From contig CAYOFP010000007.1 of assembly GCA_964403505.1 (NCBI GenBank), positions 7,481 through 71,480 of the forward strand: a stretch of DNA of 64,000 nucleotides, given 5' to 3'. The translations under genes were made by a program, and so were the position numbers. Numbering within the stretch: the first letter of the stretch is position 1; each line of letters begins with the position of its first letter. This stretch comes from CAKSEI01 sp964403505 (GTDB lineage Bacteria > Bacillota > Clostridia > Oscillospirales > CAG-272). The notes below the pieces were generated by a model. It worked only from the letters and a program-made list of their open reading frames with translations, ran no database searches and had not been told where the DNA came from. Shown piece by piece: positions 8,088 to 16,436 of this stretch.

Positions 8088-9518
8088 ATGAGAGAATTTG
8101 ATGCAGGTGCGGTCTTTAAATATTTTGAGGAGATCTCGTTAATTCCCCGTGGCTCGGGAAATGAATCGGGAATTGCCGATTATCTCGAAACCTTTGCGAA
8201 GACACGCAGACTCGAATGTTACCGTGATGAAATAAATAATATACTGATATATAAAGATGCAACCGAAGGCCGAGAGGCAGAGCCGGCGCTCATGCTCCAG
8301 GGGCATACCGATATGGTGTGCGAGGCGGACGGAGATACCTCTCATGATTTTTTGCACGATCCGATCAGGCTCATATATGACGGCGATTTTATAAAAGCAG
8401 ACGGCACGACCCTCGGCGCAGATGACGGTGCGGCAGTGGCGATGATGCTCGCCGTACTTGACAGCGCCGACATCTCTCATCCTCGTCTTGAGTGCCTGTT
8501 TACGGTAGATGAGGAGAGCGGCATGACAGGTGCCAGCGGCTTTGATTACGCAAAGGTAAGTGCAAAAAGGTGTATCAATCTCGATTCGGAGACAGAGGGC
8601 GAGGCGGTCATATCCTGCGCCGGCGGCGGTGATTTCGTTATCACCCACACGCCGGATCTGATGAACTTTTCTGATAAGGCGTTTACTATCACGGTATCAG
8701 GGCTTTGCGGCGGCCATTCAGGGGCGGATATACACCTCGGACGGAAAAATGCAAACGATATCATGTTTTCACTGCTTGCTTTTTTGTATGGGCGCCATCC
8801 ATTCGGGCTCATTTCGGTGAACGGCGGTGAAAAGCATAATGTGATAACGACATTTTCGAGTGCAAGCATCACTTATCCCGATTATCATACATTGAGAGGA
8901 GACATTTCCGATTTTCTTTCCTCTGTGCGGCAGATCCTCACAAAGGATGACTTCGGACTTAAGATAAGGGCGGTCAAATGCGGGTATGACGGCAGGGCAT
9001 TTTGCTATGCCGGCACGCATAAGATAATATCATGCGCTCTTTTGTCTCCGCACGGACTGCTCGATCTGTCGGATAAAATATCCGGCATGCCCGACGCCTC
9101 GTCGAACCTCGGCAGTGTCAAGACGGTAGACGGAAGCGTTGTCTTTTCCTATCTTTTCCGGTTTAATACCGGTGCAAGATACGGGCAGTATAAGCGCCTT
9201 TATGAGGAGTGTGCATATTTGTCCGGCGCAGAGCTTGAGATATCCGGGTATTACCCGTGCTGGCAGGCATCGGGGAAAAATGCGCTTGTCGGTTTATATG
9301 ATGCGTTGTATCGGGAGCTCGTGGGCAAAGAGCCGGATATTACCGCAATACATGCAGGCGTGGAGTGCGGATTTATCAGCTCAGCTATGGGAGAGGGGGC
9401 CGAGATCATATCTATTGGCCCTGATATTTACGATATACATTCTCCGAGGGAGCGTATGTCTGTTGCCTCGTGTGAGCGTACGTTTCATCTTTTGTGCAAT
9501 ATGCTCGAAAATTGCTGA
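8088..9518 (+). CDS. pepD: Aminoacyl-histidine dipeptidase (M20 family)
   Basis: A 476-residue cytosolic metallopeptidase that cleaves Xaa-His and related dipeptides. Zinc-site motifs are in order: LQGHTDMV with the first ligand, GADDGAAVAMM with the bridging aspartate, DEESGMTGA with the catalytic and ligand glutamates, and HSPRERM near the C-terminus. The lid domain motif GGHSGADIH is present. Length and opening residues (VFKYFEEIS-IPRGSGNE) match PepD. An AGGAGG site precedes the ATG. No other peptidase or transporter adjoins it. Confidence 0.93.
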   Translation: MREFDAGAVFKYFEEISLIPRGSGNESGIADYLETFAKTRRLECYRDEINNILIYKDATEGREAEPALMLQGHTDMVCEADGDTSHDFLHDPIRLIYDGDFIKADGTTLGADDGAAVAMMLAVLDSADISHPRLECLFTVDEESGMTGASGFDYAKVSAKRCINLDSETEGEAVISCAGGGDFVITHTPDLMNFSDKAFTITVSGLCGGHSGADIHLGRKNANDIMFSLLAFLYGRHPFGLISVNGGEKHNVITTFSSASITYPDYHTLRGDISDFLSSVRQILTKDDFGLKIRAVKCGYDGRAFCYAGTHKIISCALLSPHGLLDLSDKISGMPDASSNLGSVKTVDGSVVFSYLFRFNTGARYGQYKRLYEECAYLSGAELEISGYYPCWQASGKNALVGLYDALYRELVGKEPDITAIHAGVECGFISSAMGEGAEIISIGPDIYDIHSPRERMSVASCERTFHLLCNMLENC

Positions 9519-9606
9519 GGGTTTGATAAATACAGACAAATAAACAATTTCTTTCACACATTTTTTACAAAGAGCGTGAAAAATTGAACGATTTTGAAAA
9601 AAATAC

Positions 9607-9635
9607 TTGATTTTTTTTCAAATCTATTGTATTAT
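9607..9635 (+). promoter_or_regulatory. Promoter of the small peptide gene
   Basis: TTGATT (9607-9612), 17-base spacer, TATTAT (9630-9635). It lies in an A/T-rich gap with no other candidate gene between it and the small ORF, which supports the ORF being expressed. Confidence 0.7.
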
Positions 9636-9713
9636 ATAACTAAATAGTATGGGGATGTACACCCAAACTATGCGCATTGTCAAATAATGTGGAAGGGAGT
9701 TGATCTGACAACG

Positions 9714-9878
9714 ATGAAAAAGGTTTTTGAAATGCCTATGGCATCGGTCAAGAGTTTCGCAGCAGAGGACGTAATTACTGTTTCTGTAATAACCGAGGAT
9801 GTTAATGAAGCCGGCCAGGCGATCTGGTGGACGAATTCATGGACAACAGATAACGGCGGATACGATATATTTGACTGA
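9714..9878 (+). CDS. Small peptide of unknown function (54 aa, acidic, Trp-rich tail)
   Basis: Opens MKKVFEMP, passes a SFAAEDVI segment and ends with a short tail containing three tryptophans, two glycines and FD. No signal peptide, membrane segment or cysteine. A strong GGAAGGGAG lies at 9691-9699, 14 bases before ATG 9714; an in-frame ATG at 9687 would give 63 residues but lies upstream of that site. Free-standing small proteins beginning MKK...P and carrying an EDVI block occur in gut Clostridia; I know no function for them. Peptide precursor, toxin-like or regulatory roles are all open; no modifying enzyme or transporter is adjacent. Own promoter and downstream terminator support a real monocistronic unit. 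Confidence 0.6.
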   Translation: MKKVFEMPMASVKSFAAEDVITVSVITEDVNEAGQAIWWTNSWTTDNGGYDIFD

Positions 9879-10054
9879 TATTTCGTAATTTTATAATTCA
9901 ACCGATTGCGGCGGAAACCGCATGTTGCATCCGTAGCTTGGTACATAAGGCAAAATAACAGTATGCTTTTTGAGCAATTATTCCCTAACAGTAATTGATC
10001 GAGAGTACGGTTATTAAAGAAGATGAGTATTTAATTAAGTGTTAACAATAACAG
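9879..10054 (+). other. Untranslated 3' region of the small-peptide transcript
   Basis: No open frame longer than about a dozen codons on the plus strand. One stable local stem, GCGG-CGGAAA-CCGC near 9910-9923, is visible, with scattered A/T-rich sequence otherwise. Because promoter (9607) and terminator (10055) enclose it, it should be a transcribed 3' tail of about 170 bases. I do not recognise a known RNA family. Confidence 0.35.
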
Positions 10055-10080
10055 AAAAGCAGACTCTTGTCTGCTTTTTT
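10055..10080 (+). terminator. Terminator after the small-peptide unit
   Basis: AAAAGCAGAC (10055-10064) pairs with GTCTGCTTTT (10069-10078), loop TCTT, followed by T. Confidence 0.88.
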
Positions 10081-10135
10081 GTACGGTAGGAAATCCGGCA
10101 GTTTCATCGCAAATGTTTTGTGAATTGCGAAAAAA

Positions 10136-10174
10136 TTAAGAATTATTAAGATTTTTGTAAGACGATGATTAAGG
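10136..10174. promoter_or_regulatory. Tandem TTAAGA-like repeats upstream of the GT2/two-component operon
   Basis: TTAAGA at 10136, TTAAGA at 10146, GTAAGA at 10157 and TTAAGG at 10169 give spacings of 10, 11 and 12 bases. A possible -10 (TAATAT, 10181-10186) follows and no good -35 exists; the repeats occupy its place, as in activator-dependent OmpR-family promoters. The downstream operon encodes an OmpR-family regulator, so autoregulation is a natural inference. Confidence 0.5.
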
Positions 10175-10210
10175 TTATTGTAATATCATATTATCGTGAG
10201 GTAATATAGT

Positions 10211-11494
10211 ATGGAAACGATAATTTGGATCAATTTTATAATGTTCGCAGTGTTTACGCTGTGCTTTATGTATCAGTATATTTATGTATTTGTCTCACTT
10301 TTGAAAAAGCCGAAAAAATTCACGGCGACGCGAGAGCATAAATATGCGGTCCTTATTTCTGCGAGAAATGAGGAAAAGGTCATAGGGGAACTGATCGACA
10401 GCATACACTCACAAAATTATCCGAGAGAGCTTGTCGATGTATTTGTGGTGGCGGATAACTGTACTGATTCCACCGCAGATGTCGCACGTGCGTGCGGCGC
10501 TCGGGTCTATGAGAGAAACGATACCGAGCATATCGGAAAAGGGTATGCGATTAATTTCATATTAAAGAAGATATATACCGAGTATGCATATGAAAAGTAT
10601 GAAGGCTTTATGGTTTTTGATGCCGATAATATACTCGATAAAAATTATATAAAAGAGATGAATTCGGTATTTGATAACGGATACGGAATTGTAACGAGCT
10701 ATCGGAATTCCAAAAATTATGATTCCAACTGGATTTCAGCAGGCTCTTCGCTGTGGTTTTTGCGTGAGGCGAGGTATCTGAATAACTCACGTATGATACT
10801 CGGAAACAGCTGCGCTATATCGGGTACCGGTTTTTTGATCAGCGATAAGGTTATCAGAAAGAATAAAGGTTGGAGATATTATTTACTCACTGAGGATATC
10901 GAGTTTACGATATCCAATGTAATTGGCGGCGAGACCGTGGGATACGCAAACGATGCGGTACTGTACGATGAACAGCCCGTTAAAATGTCTCAGTCGTTCC
11001 GGCAGCGCTCCAGATGGGCGAAGGGATTTTATCAGGTGTTCTTAAAATACGGCGGTCGCCTGATAAAGTCGGTATTTTCTCAGAGACGATTTTCCAATTT
11101 TGATATGCTCATGACCGTAGGGCCGATGATGCTCTTCACACTCGCGACATTTATAGTGGATATTGCTGCATGTATCGCAGCCGCAGTGATTGGCGACCCG
11201 GCAATCATGAAGCTTATTGCATTGCTTGTGCAGTCGGTAGTCGGCTTTTACGCTATGTTTTTCCTTATGGGTTTGGTGACTCTTATCACCGAATGGGATT
11301 ATATCTGTTGTAAGGGATATAAAAAAATAATGTATCTTTTCAGTTTTCCGCTTTTTATGTTCACATACGTGCCGATATCGATCTATGCGCTTTTCTTTAA
11401 GATAGAGTGGAAGCCGATCATCCACGCACCGGTAGCGAACCCTGCCATGGCAGATTTTATCTTAAATAATAAGGGGGCGGAACGTGAAAAATAA
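10211..11494 (+). CDS. Membrane-bound processive GT2 glycosyltransferase
   Basis: A 427-residue family 2 glycosyltransferase of the cellulose/N-acetylglucosamine synthase type. One N-terminal membrane segment (about 5-30) precedes a cytosolic GT-A domain with VADNCTD, the DADN metal site, TEDIEF with the catalytic acid and the Q-R-x-R-W motif QRSRWAKG that marks processive enzymes. Three or four membrane segments follow from about residue 300. It probably polymerises and exports a surface polysaccharide; the sugar cannot be predicted. Its stop overlaps the response regulator start by 11 bases, a strong hint that the two-component system controls this polymer. A GTGAGG site precedes the ATG. 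Confidence 0.88.
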   Translation: METIIWINFIMFAVFTLCFMYQYIYVFVSLLKKPKKFTATREHKYAVLISARNEEKVIGELIDSIHSQNYPRELVDVFVVADNCTDSTADVARACGARVYERNDTEHIGKGYAINFILKKIYTEYAYEKYEGFMVFDADNILDKNYIKEMNSVFDNGYGIVTSYRNSKNYDSNWISAGSSLWFLREARYLNNSRMILGNSCAISGTGFLISDKVIRKNKGWRYYLLTEDIEFTISNVIGGETVGYANDAVLYDEQPVKMSQSFRQRSRWAKGFYQVFLKYGGRLIKSVFSQRRFSNFDMLMTVGPMMLFTLATFIVDIAACIAAAVIGDPAIMKLIALLVQSVVGFYAMFFLMGLVTLITEWDYICCKGYKKIMYLFSFPLFMFTYVPISIYALFFKIEWKPIIHAPVANPAMADFILNNKGAEREK

Positions 11495-12173
11495 GATACT
11501 TGTTGTCGATGACAATCCGGATCTTGTCGAGGTCATAACTATCTTTTTGAGCGGCGAGGGATATGAGGTCGTTTCCGCATCCGGCGGAGCCGAGGCGCTC
11601 GAGCTTTTTGACGATAGCTTTGATCTCGTGATACTCGATGTTATGATGCCGGGCATGTCGGGATATAAGGTGTGCTCTGAAATTCGTGAGAAGTCATTTG
11701 TGCCGATTCTTTTTCTGACGGCGAAAACGCTCGATTCAGATAAGGCGATGGGCTTTTCATCGGGTGCTGATGACTACCTCTCAAAGCCGTTTTCGTACAA
11801 TGAGCTGCTTGCCAGGGTCAAGGCACAACTTAGGCGGTTTTATATTTATAACGGCAAAACCAAAGAGGATGACGAGCATATCACCGTTTCTGACCTTGTG
11901 ATAAATAAGAACTATAATGAGGTCTTCAAGGGTGAGACGGAACTAACACTTACCGATATTGAGTATAAAATATTGCTTCTTATGGCGACACATAGGAAGA
12001 AGATATTTACCATACAGAATATTTATGAGAGTATATGGGACGAGCCGTATTATTACGCATCGAATAATACCGTCATGGTTCATATACGAAAGCTCCGCAC
12101 GAAGGTAGAGGATAACCCTCAGAATCCCAAGTATATCAAGACCGTGTGGGGAAAGGGATATAGAATTGAGTAA
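11484..12173 (+). CDS. OmpR-family response regulator
   Basis: A 229-residue DNA-binding regulator. The receiver domain (about 1-120) has the acidic pair VDDN, the phosphorylated aspartate in LVILDVMMPGMSG (about D50), the switch threonine in FLTAK and the lysine in LSKPF. The C-terminal half is a winged helix with HIRKLRTKVED and a final KTVWGKGYRIE, as in VanR/PhoB. It starts with GTG behind AAGGGGGCGG and overlaps the glycosyltransferase by 11 bases and the kinase by 8. Candidate target: the TTAAGA-type repeats at 10136 and perhaps 5941. Confidence 0.94.
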   Translation: MKNKILVVDDNPDLVEVITIFLSGEGYEVVSASGGAEALELFDDSFDLVILDVMMPGMSGYKVCSEIREKSFVPILFLTAKTLDSDKAMGFSSGADDYLSKPFSYNELLARVKAQLRRFYIYNGKTKEDDEHITVSDLVINKNYNEVFKGETELTLTDIEYKILLLMATHRKKIFTIQNIYESIWDEPYYYASNNTVMVHIRKLRTKVEDNPQNPKYIKTVWGKGYRIE

Positions 12174-13497
12174 AGAAAAACACAGTGCCGGAATCATAAG
12201 GTCGAGACTCGGAATGGAGCTGATATTCTCCGTTTTTATCTCACTTGTTCTTTCCTGCGCTTTGTTTTTTATTTTGTATTTGTGTTCAGCGAGGATCGTG
12301 ACCGCATGGTCAAAGACCTATTATCTGAGTGATAAGCTCGATAAGCTCGCGAGCGAAGTGGCGTCCAGCGGTATGACAATAGAGGATATGAGCCCGATCG
12401 CCAAATGGGCGAATCGAAATGATATCAAGATTCTCCGTATCTATGTCGGGGACGAACGTGTATTCAATTCCGATGACCCGGCGCAGAACAGCATAAGCTA
12501 TGACGAAGTGGAAAAATCCTATTACTGGGGCTCGACCGAGGTGAATTTCTCGGGTAAGATAGCGTCCGCATGGGTCGCTGTCGGAAGGTACGAGCGGCTT
12601 GATATCATTCTTATTGCTATATCTGCGGTCATCGCTCTACTCTTCTTTGCGTTTTTGATATTCCGTTTCATGAAGGACAGAATATCATATTTAAGCGCAC
12701 TTTCTGCCGAGGTCATGGAGATAGAGGGCGGTATGCTCGATAAACAGGTCACCGTAAAGGGAAACGATGAGATAGCGGAGCTTGCACAGAGCGTGGAATT
12801 TTTGCGTGCCTCGTTTGTAGATAAGTTAAACGATGAGAAGGAAGCGTATTCTGCAAACAGAGAGCTTATTGCTGCCATGTCGCACGATCTCCGTACGCCG
12901 CTGTCTGCGCTTATCGGTTATCTTGAGATCGTAGAGACGGGCAAATATTCCGAGCCGGAGCAAAAGGACGAGTATATCAAAAAATGTCTCGATAAATCAT
13001 ATCAGATAAAGAGTATGTCGGATAAGCTTTTCGAGTATTTTACCGCATTCAAAGATCCCGAGCAGAGCGAGGGTATGGGCTCCGAGGTGTATGAGGACGG
13101 ATATCAGCTCCTTTCCCAGATGATAGCGGAGCATGTTTTTGCTCTCGAGGATAAGGGTTATATTTTCGATGCGGAGAATATTTATGACGATTCCCGCGAA
13201 AGGAAGGCGATCGTCGCTAATACGGACGTGCTCTGCCGTGTTTTTGATAATATTTTTGCGAATATACAGAAATATGCCGACAGGAGCAGACCGGTTGGAA
13301 TATCCATATCGGATGATGAAAAATTTATGTCTGTCGCAGTCTCAAATTCGGTAAACCGTGAAGCGCTGAAAATAGCCAGCACGAAAATAGGGCTGAAAAG
13401 CTGCCGCAGACTGCTCGCAAAATTCGGCGGTGCTCTGATAACAAAAACTCAGAACGGTATTTTCACGGTAGTTGTAAGGTTAAAGAAAAGTATATAA
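12166..13497 (+). CDS. Sensor histidine kinase
   Basis: A 443-residue membrane kinase partner of the preceding regulator. Two membrane segments (about 15-40 and 145-170) enclose a roughly 100-residue extracellular sensor region; a HAMP linker (MEIEGGMLDKQV) and the HisKA box MSHDLRTPLSALIGY follow. The ATPase part has an N box (NIFANIQKYA), but the usual DxGxG G1 box is absent and the end reads SNSVNREALKIASTKIGLKSC, a variant seen in some Firmicute kinases. Starts with TTG in the regulator's stop region. A strong terminator closes the operon. Confidence 0.9.
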   Translation: MSKEKHSAGIIRSRLGMELIFSVFISLVLSCALFFILYLCSARIVTAWSKTYYLSDKLDKLASEVASSGMTIEDMSPIAKWANRNDIKILRIYVGDERVFNSDDPAQNSISYDEVEKSYYWGSTEVNFSGKIASAWVAVGRYERLDIILIAISAVIALLFFAFLIFRFMKDRISYLSALSAEVMEIEGGMLDKQVTVKGNDEIAELAQSVEFLRASFVDKLNDEKEAYSANRELIAAMSHDLRTPLSALIGYLEIVETGKYSEPEQKDEYIKKCLDKSYQIKSMSDKLFEYFTAFKDPEQSEGMGSEVYEDGYQLLSQMIAEHVFALEDKGYIFDAENIYDDSRERKAIVANTDVLCRVFDNIFANIQKYADRSRPVGISISDDEKFMSVAVSNSVNREALKIASTKIGLKSCRRLLAKFGGALITKTQNGIFTVVVRLKKSI

Positions 13498-13525
13498 TTA
13501 CAGTCTGCAGAACAAGTCTGCAAGC

Positions 13526-13553
13526 AAAAAGGACCGCTTGTGCGGTCCTTTTT
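13526..13553 (+). terminator. Terminator of the GT2/two-component operon
   Basis: AAAAAGGACCGC (13526-13537) pairs with GCGGTCCTTTTT (13542-13553), loop TTGT. Its A/T flanks make it potentially bidirectional, serving the convergent gene ending at 13563. Confidence 0.92.
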
Positions 13554-13562
13554 AAACCGATA

Positions 13563-14216
13563 TCATTGTACGTTATCGGGCTTTGTGTTTATGGCGTACT
13601 CATAAGCCTCGGCAAAGCTGTCAAAGGATTTGTATTTGTCGCTGTCGCCGCCCGGCGTGAAATTGGCCGATGTCCGCTTGACTATTTTCCAGCCTTCATC
13701 GGTATATTCGTATTCATATGTGTATTCATCCTTTACCACAGGAAAGTATGCATCATATTCCTCGCCCGAATCGTGGCCTACATAGGCGCCCCAATACAAT
13801 GCGCTTGCTTTGGATGAGGCGTGTGTATCGTCTTGGAACTCTATCGAAATGTCAAAATCAAAGAAACCTTGATTTAGTACACATACGAATTTTTCCGAAG
13901 TGTCCGAAAAGTACTCGTTCATTCGTTTTATATAATCGTTTGTGATATAGCAGCCTTCCTTGTAAATTTCCAGGAGGCGTGCTTGGTATTCAGATTTGAA
14001 TGTTTCTATTTCCTCGTCTGTAAAATCAGATATTCTGTATTTATCTTTTGATATCAGATGCTTTGGTTCGTTTGCAAATAAATACGCCTGTTTTGTAAGC
14101 TCTGTGATTTCCTTACGGTTTTCCCTTGCTTCTGAGTCGGAAAAAACGAATAAAAATACGGCTGTAATAATTATTAATACTATAGCTGCCACGGGTAAAA
14201 TAATTCTCTTTTTCAT
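13563..14216 (-). CDS. Exported or membrane-anchored protein of unknown function
   Basis: A 217-residue protein with an N-terminal MKKR plus hydrophobic segment (about 5-26) and no lipobox cysteine, so it is probably anchored by an uncleaved signal. The body is acidic and tyrosine-rich, with alternating strands (FDFDISIEFQDD, YEYEYTDEGWKIVKR) like small NTF2- or cystatin-fold surface proteins; I do not recognise a family. Start at 14216 is chosen because AAGGAG lies ten bases upstream; the longer reading adds seven residues before the signal. The gene stands alone between convergent and divergent neighbours. Confidence 0.75.
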   Translation of the reverse strand: MKKRIILPVAAIVLIIITAVFLFVFSDSEARENRKEITELTKQAYLFANEPKHLISKDKYRISDFTDEEIETFKSEYQARLLEIYKEGCYITNDYIKRMNEYFSDTSEKFVCVLNQGFFDFDISIEFQDDTHASSKASALYWGAYVGHDSGEEYDAYFPVVKDEYTYEYEYTDEGWKIVKRTSANFTPGGDSDKYKSFDSFAEAYEYAINTKPDNVQ

Positions 14217-14454
14217 AATAATATTTCTCCTTATCATTTAATTCTAAAGCAGTAAATAGCGTTGCTGTTCAATCGTTCTTTGGAAATAAGGTTTATATAA
14301 ATACATATTATATCACCGTGATTAAAATATTCTATATTTTATTTTGCTTTTAGTGTAAATAATGTGTAAAAAATTGATATTATATGAACAAATGTTTTTT
14401 AAATTCTATAAATCATCGTGATTATGTCAATGGTATAGTGTTTTTTCTTTTTCT

Positions 14455-14484
14455 TTCATATTCTCGCCCCGTCTTTCATATTGT
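14455..14484 (+). promoter_or_regulatory. SigE-like sporulation promoter of spoIVA
   Basis: TCATATT (14455-14461) matches the SigE -35 consensus KMATATT and CATATTGT (14477-14484) the -10 CATACAMT at six of eight positions, with a 15-base spacer. It lies 24 bases before the ATG. spoIVA is a SigE gene in known spore formers. The rest of the 270-base gap (14217-14454) is A/T-rich and shows nothing else recognisable. Confidence 0.7.
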
Positions 14485-14508
14485 TAAGTGAAAATACGGA
14501 GGTGTACC

Positions 14509-15987
14509 ATGATAGAAGCATCGGTTTATAAGGATATAGCCAAAAGGACAAACGGTGATGTTTACATAGGTGTTGTCGGAGCTGTCAGAACAGGGAAGAG
14601 TACGTTTATAAGGAAGTTTACAGAGACGGTGGTACTGCCGAATATCGGGAATTCGTTTGACAGGGAGCGGACCATAGACTGTATGCCGCAGAGCGGATCG
14701 GGCAAGACTGTCATGACGACAGAGCCGAAGTTTATTCCCGACGAGGCAGTCGAGGTGAACGTAGGCGAGGGCACGCATGTTTCGGTGAAGCTCGTTGACT
14801 GTGTCGGGTATCCCGTTGAGAGTGCGCTCGGATATTTTGAGGAGTCTTCGCCCCGTATGGTTATGACTCCGTGGAGCGATGATGCCATGAGCTTTGAGGA
14901 GGCGTCCCGTTTCGGCACGATGAAGGTGATAAAGGAGCATTCCACCGTCGCCGTTGCAATAACTGCAGACGGCAGCTTCGGCGAGCTTGGAAGAGCGGAT
15001 TATGAAAAACCCGAGGAGGAGATCATTGCCGATCTTAAGAAATACGGAAAGCCTTTTGTGATCGTTCTCAATAGCGCCGCACCCGAGTCGGAGGAGGCGG
15101 TCGCCCTCGCATATTCGCTTGAGAAGAAGTATGAAGCGCCCGTCGCGCTCATAAACTGCCTTTCCATGAACGCATCAGACATTGAAAACATCATGGGCAT
15201 GATGCTCGATGAATTCCCGGTGAAGGAGATGTCGTTTGCCTTTCCCCGTTGGTTTTCCTGCCTCGGAGATGACAGCGAGCTCAAATGCCGCCTGTATGAA
15301 ACAGCAAAACAGTGCGCTTGCAATGTCCGCACCCTGCTGGATGCCAAGGGCGTGAAGGATATCCTGCTCGAAAACGAGTGTATTGAGAGCGCAGGTGTCG
15401 AGCGTATGGACCCCGGCGACGGCAGCGTGGTAGTGGGAGCGAAGCTGAAAAACGATGTCTTTTACAATATCGTCAGCGAATATACGGGCTCTGATATCAA
15501 GAGCGAGGAGGACCTGATGTATTCGATTATCGAGCTGTCCCGTCAGAAGCGCCGCTTTGATTCGGTAGCGAAGGCACTCGATGAGGTAGAGTCAAGCGGT
15601 TACGGCATCATCATGCCGGATATCAAGGATCTGAAGCTCGATGAGCCTGAGATAGTAAAACGGCAGGGCAGCTACGGCGTAAAGCTTCGAGCCAGCGCTC
15701 CGTCCATCCATATGATAAAGGCGGATATCGAGACAGAGATAAATCCGGCAGTCGGCACCGAGCAGCAGTCCGAGGAGCTCGTCAATTATCTCATGAACGA
15801 ATTTGAGCAAGACCCGAAGGCGATATGGAACTCGAATATCTTCGGTAAGAGCCTTTATGACCTTGTAAACGAAGGACTGCACGGAAAGCTCGAGCATATG
15901 TCGCCCGAATCACGCAAGAAGCTTGGTGAAACGATACAGCGGATATTCAATGAGGGCAGCGGCGGTCTGATATGCATAATACTGTAA
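14509..15987 (+). CDS. spoIVA: Stage IV sporulation protein A
   Basis: The coat-morphogenesis ATPase that polymerises on the outer forespore membrane and forms the basement layer of the coat. The 492-residue protein has the TRAFAC-like Walker A GAVRTGKST (24-32), a lysine-rich switch and LVDCVGYP segment, the middle and C-terminal conserved regions and the hydrophobic C-terminal ending GLICIIL typical of SpoIVA. The ATG at 14509 has GGAGGTG seven bases upstream; an earlier in-frame codon would add seven residues. A SigE-like promoter precedes it. ylmC overlaps its end, and a SipL-like partner is encoded at 35202. Confidence 0.96.
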   Translation: MIEASVYKDIAKRTNGDVYIGVVGAVRTGKSTFIRKFTETVVLPNIGNSFDRERTIDCMPQSGSGKTVMTTEPKFIPDEAVEVNVGEGTHVSVKLVDCVGYPVESALGYFEESSPRMVMTPWSDDAMSFEEASRFGTMKVIKEHSTVAVAITADGSFGELGRADYEKPEEEIIADLKKYGKPFVIVLNSAAPESEEAVALAYSLEKKYEAPVALINCLSMNASDIENIMGMMLDEFPVKEMSFAFPRWFSCLGDDSELKCRLYETAKQCACNVRTLLDAKGVKDILLENECIESAGVERMDPGDGSVVVGAKLKNDVFYNIVSEYTGSDIKSEEDLMYSIIELSRQKRRFDSVAKALDEVESSGYGIIMPDIKDLKLDEPEIVKRQGSYGVKLRASAPSIHMIKADIETEINPAVGTEQQSEELVNYLMNEFEQDPKAIWNSNIFGKSLYDLVNEGLHGKLEHMSPESRKKLGETIQRIFNEGSGGLICIIL

Positions 15988-16253
15988 AGCTTTTCGGCTG
16001 TTCCATAGACGAATTGAAGCAAAAGGAAGTCATCAGTGTTTGCGACGGCAGAAGGTTAGGATATATATGCGATCTGACGGTCGATCTATGCGACGGCAAG
16101 ATACTCTCAATCGTTGTTCCGGGGTGTAATAAGTTTTTCAGCTTTAAGAAGCCTGATATGATAAACATCCCGTGGTGCAATATCGAGAAGATAGGCGACG
16201 ATACCATCCTCGTCCGTCCGAGCCTGCCCGAGCCTCGCCACAATAAAGAATAA
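15972..16253 (+). CDS. YlmC/YmxH-family PRC-barrel sporulation protein
   Basis: A 93-residue small protein with one PRC-barrel: VISVCDGRRLGYICDLTVD, then IVVPG and IPWCNIEKIGDDTILVR are the characteristic strands of the YlmC/YmxH group. Members are widespread in spore formers and co-occur with sporulation genes; the molecular role is not established. It overlaps the spoIVA end by 16 bases and is followed by a terminator, so it should share the SigE-like promoter. Confidence 0.88.
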   Translation: MHNTVKLFGCSIDELKQKEVISVCDGRRLGYICDLTVDLCDGKILSIVVPGCNKFFSFKKPDMINIPWCNIEKIGDDTILVRPSLPEPRHNKE

Positions 16254-16265
16254 AGAACGATGAAG

Positions 16266-16305
16266 AATCAACCCATCGGATTTTTTTCTCCGAGGGGTTG
16301 ATTTT
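16266..16305 (+). terminator. Terminator of spoIVA-ylmC
   Basis: AATCAACCC pairs with GGGTTGATT, with an inner stem TCGGA/TCCGA around a T-rich loop, then TTT. Its right arm contains the -35 hexamer of the rpsB promoter. Confidence 0.82.
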
Positions 16306-16326
16306 ATTATTTTTATATGATATAAT
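16298..16326 (+). promoter_or_regulatory. SigA-type promoter of rpsB-tsf
   Basis: TTGATT (16298-16303), 17-base spacer, TATAAT (16321-16326). The -35 sits in the 3' arm of the preceding terminator, so the two signals overlap. Confidence 0.85.
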
Positions 16327-16366
16327 TTCTTAGTCTGGGAAAATATCGCAGACAAATAATATCACA

Positions 16367-16408
16367 CACGGTGTACGATCGGTTCCGCAAAGCGGGGAGG
16401 GCGCCGTG
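16367..16408 (+). promoter_or_regulatory. Hairpin in the rpsB 5' leader (possible S2 autoregulatory RNA)
   Basis: CACGG (16367-16371) pairs with CCGTG (16404-16408), enclosing CCGC-AAA-GCGG (16385-16395). The leader from the predicted start (about 16333) to the rpsB ATG is about 100 bases, long for a housekeeping gene, and rpsB operons in several bacteria are controlled by S2 binding to such leaders. Whether this one matches a known S2 leader family needs a covariance search. Confidence 0.5.
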
Positions 16409-16436
16409 GTGGAAAAAACCGAAGGAGGACATAGAA

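Noticed and set aside
9879..10054. Riboswitch or other known RNA after the small peptide gene
   Set aside because: Only one short stem is visible and it matches no conserved riboswitch core that I know; it lies downstream, not upstream, of a coding sequence within its unit.
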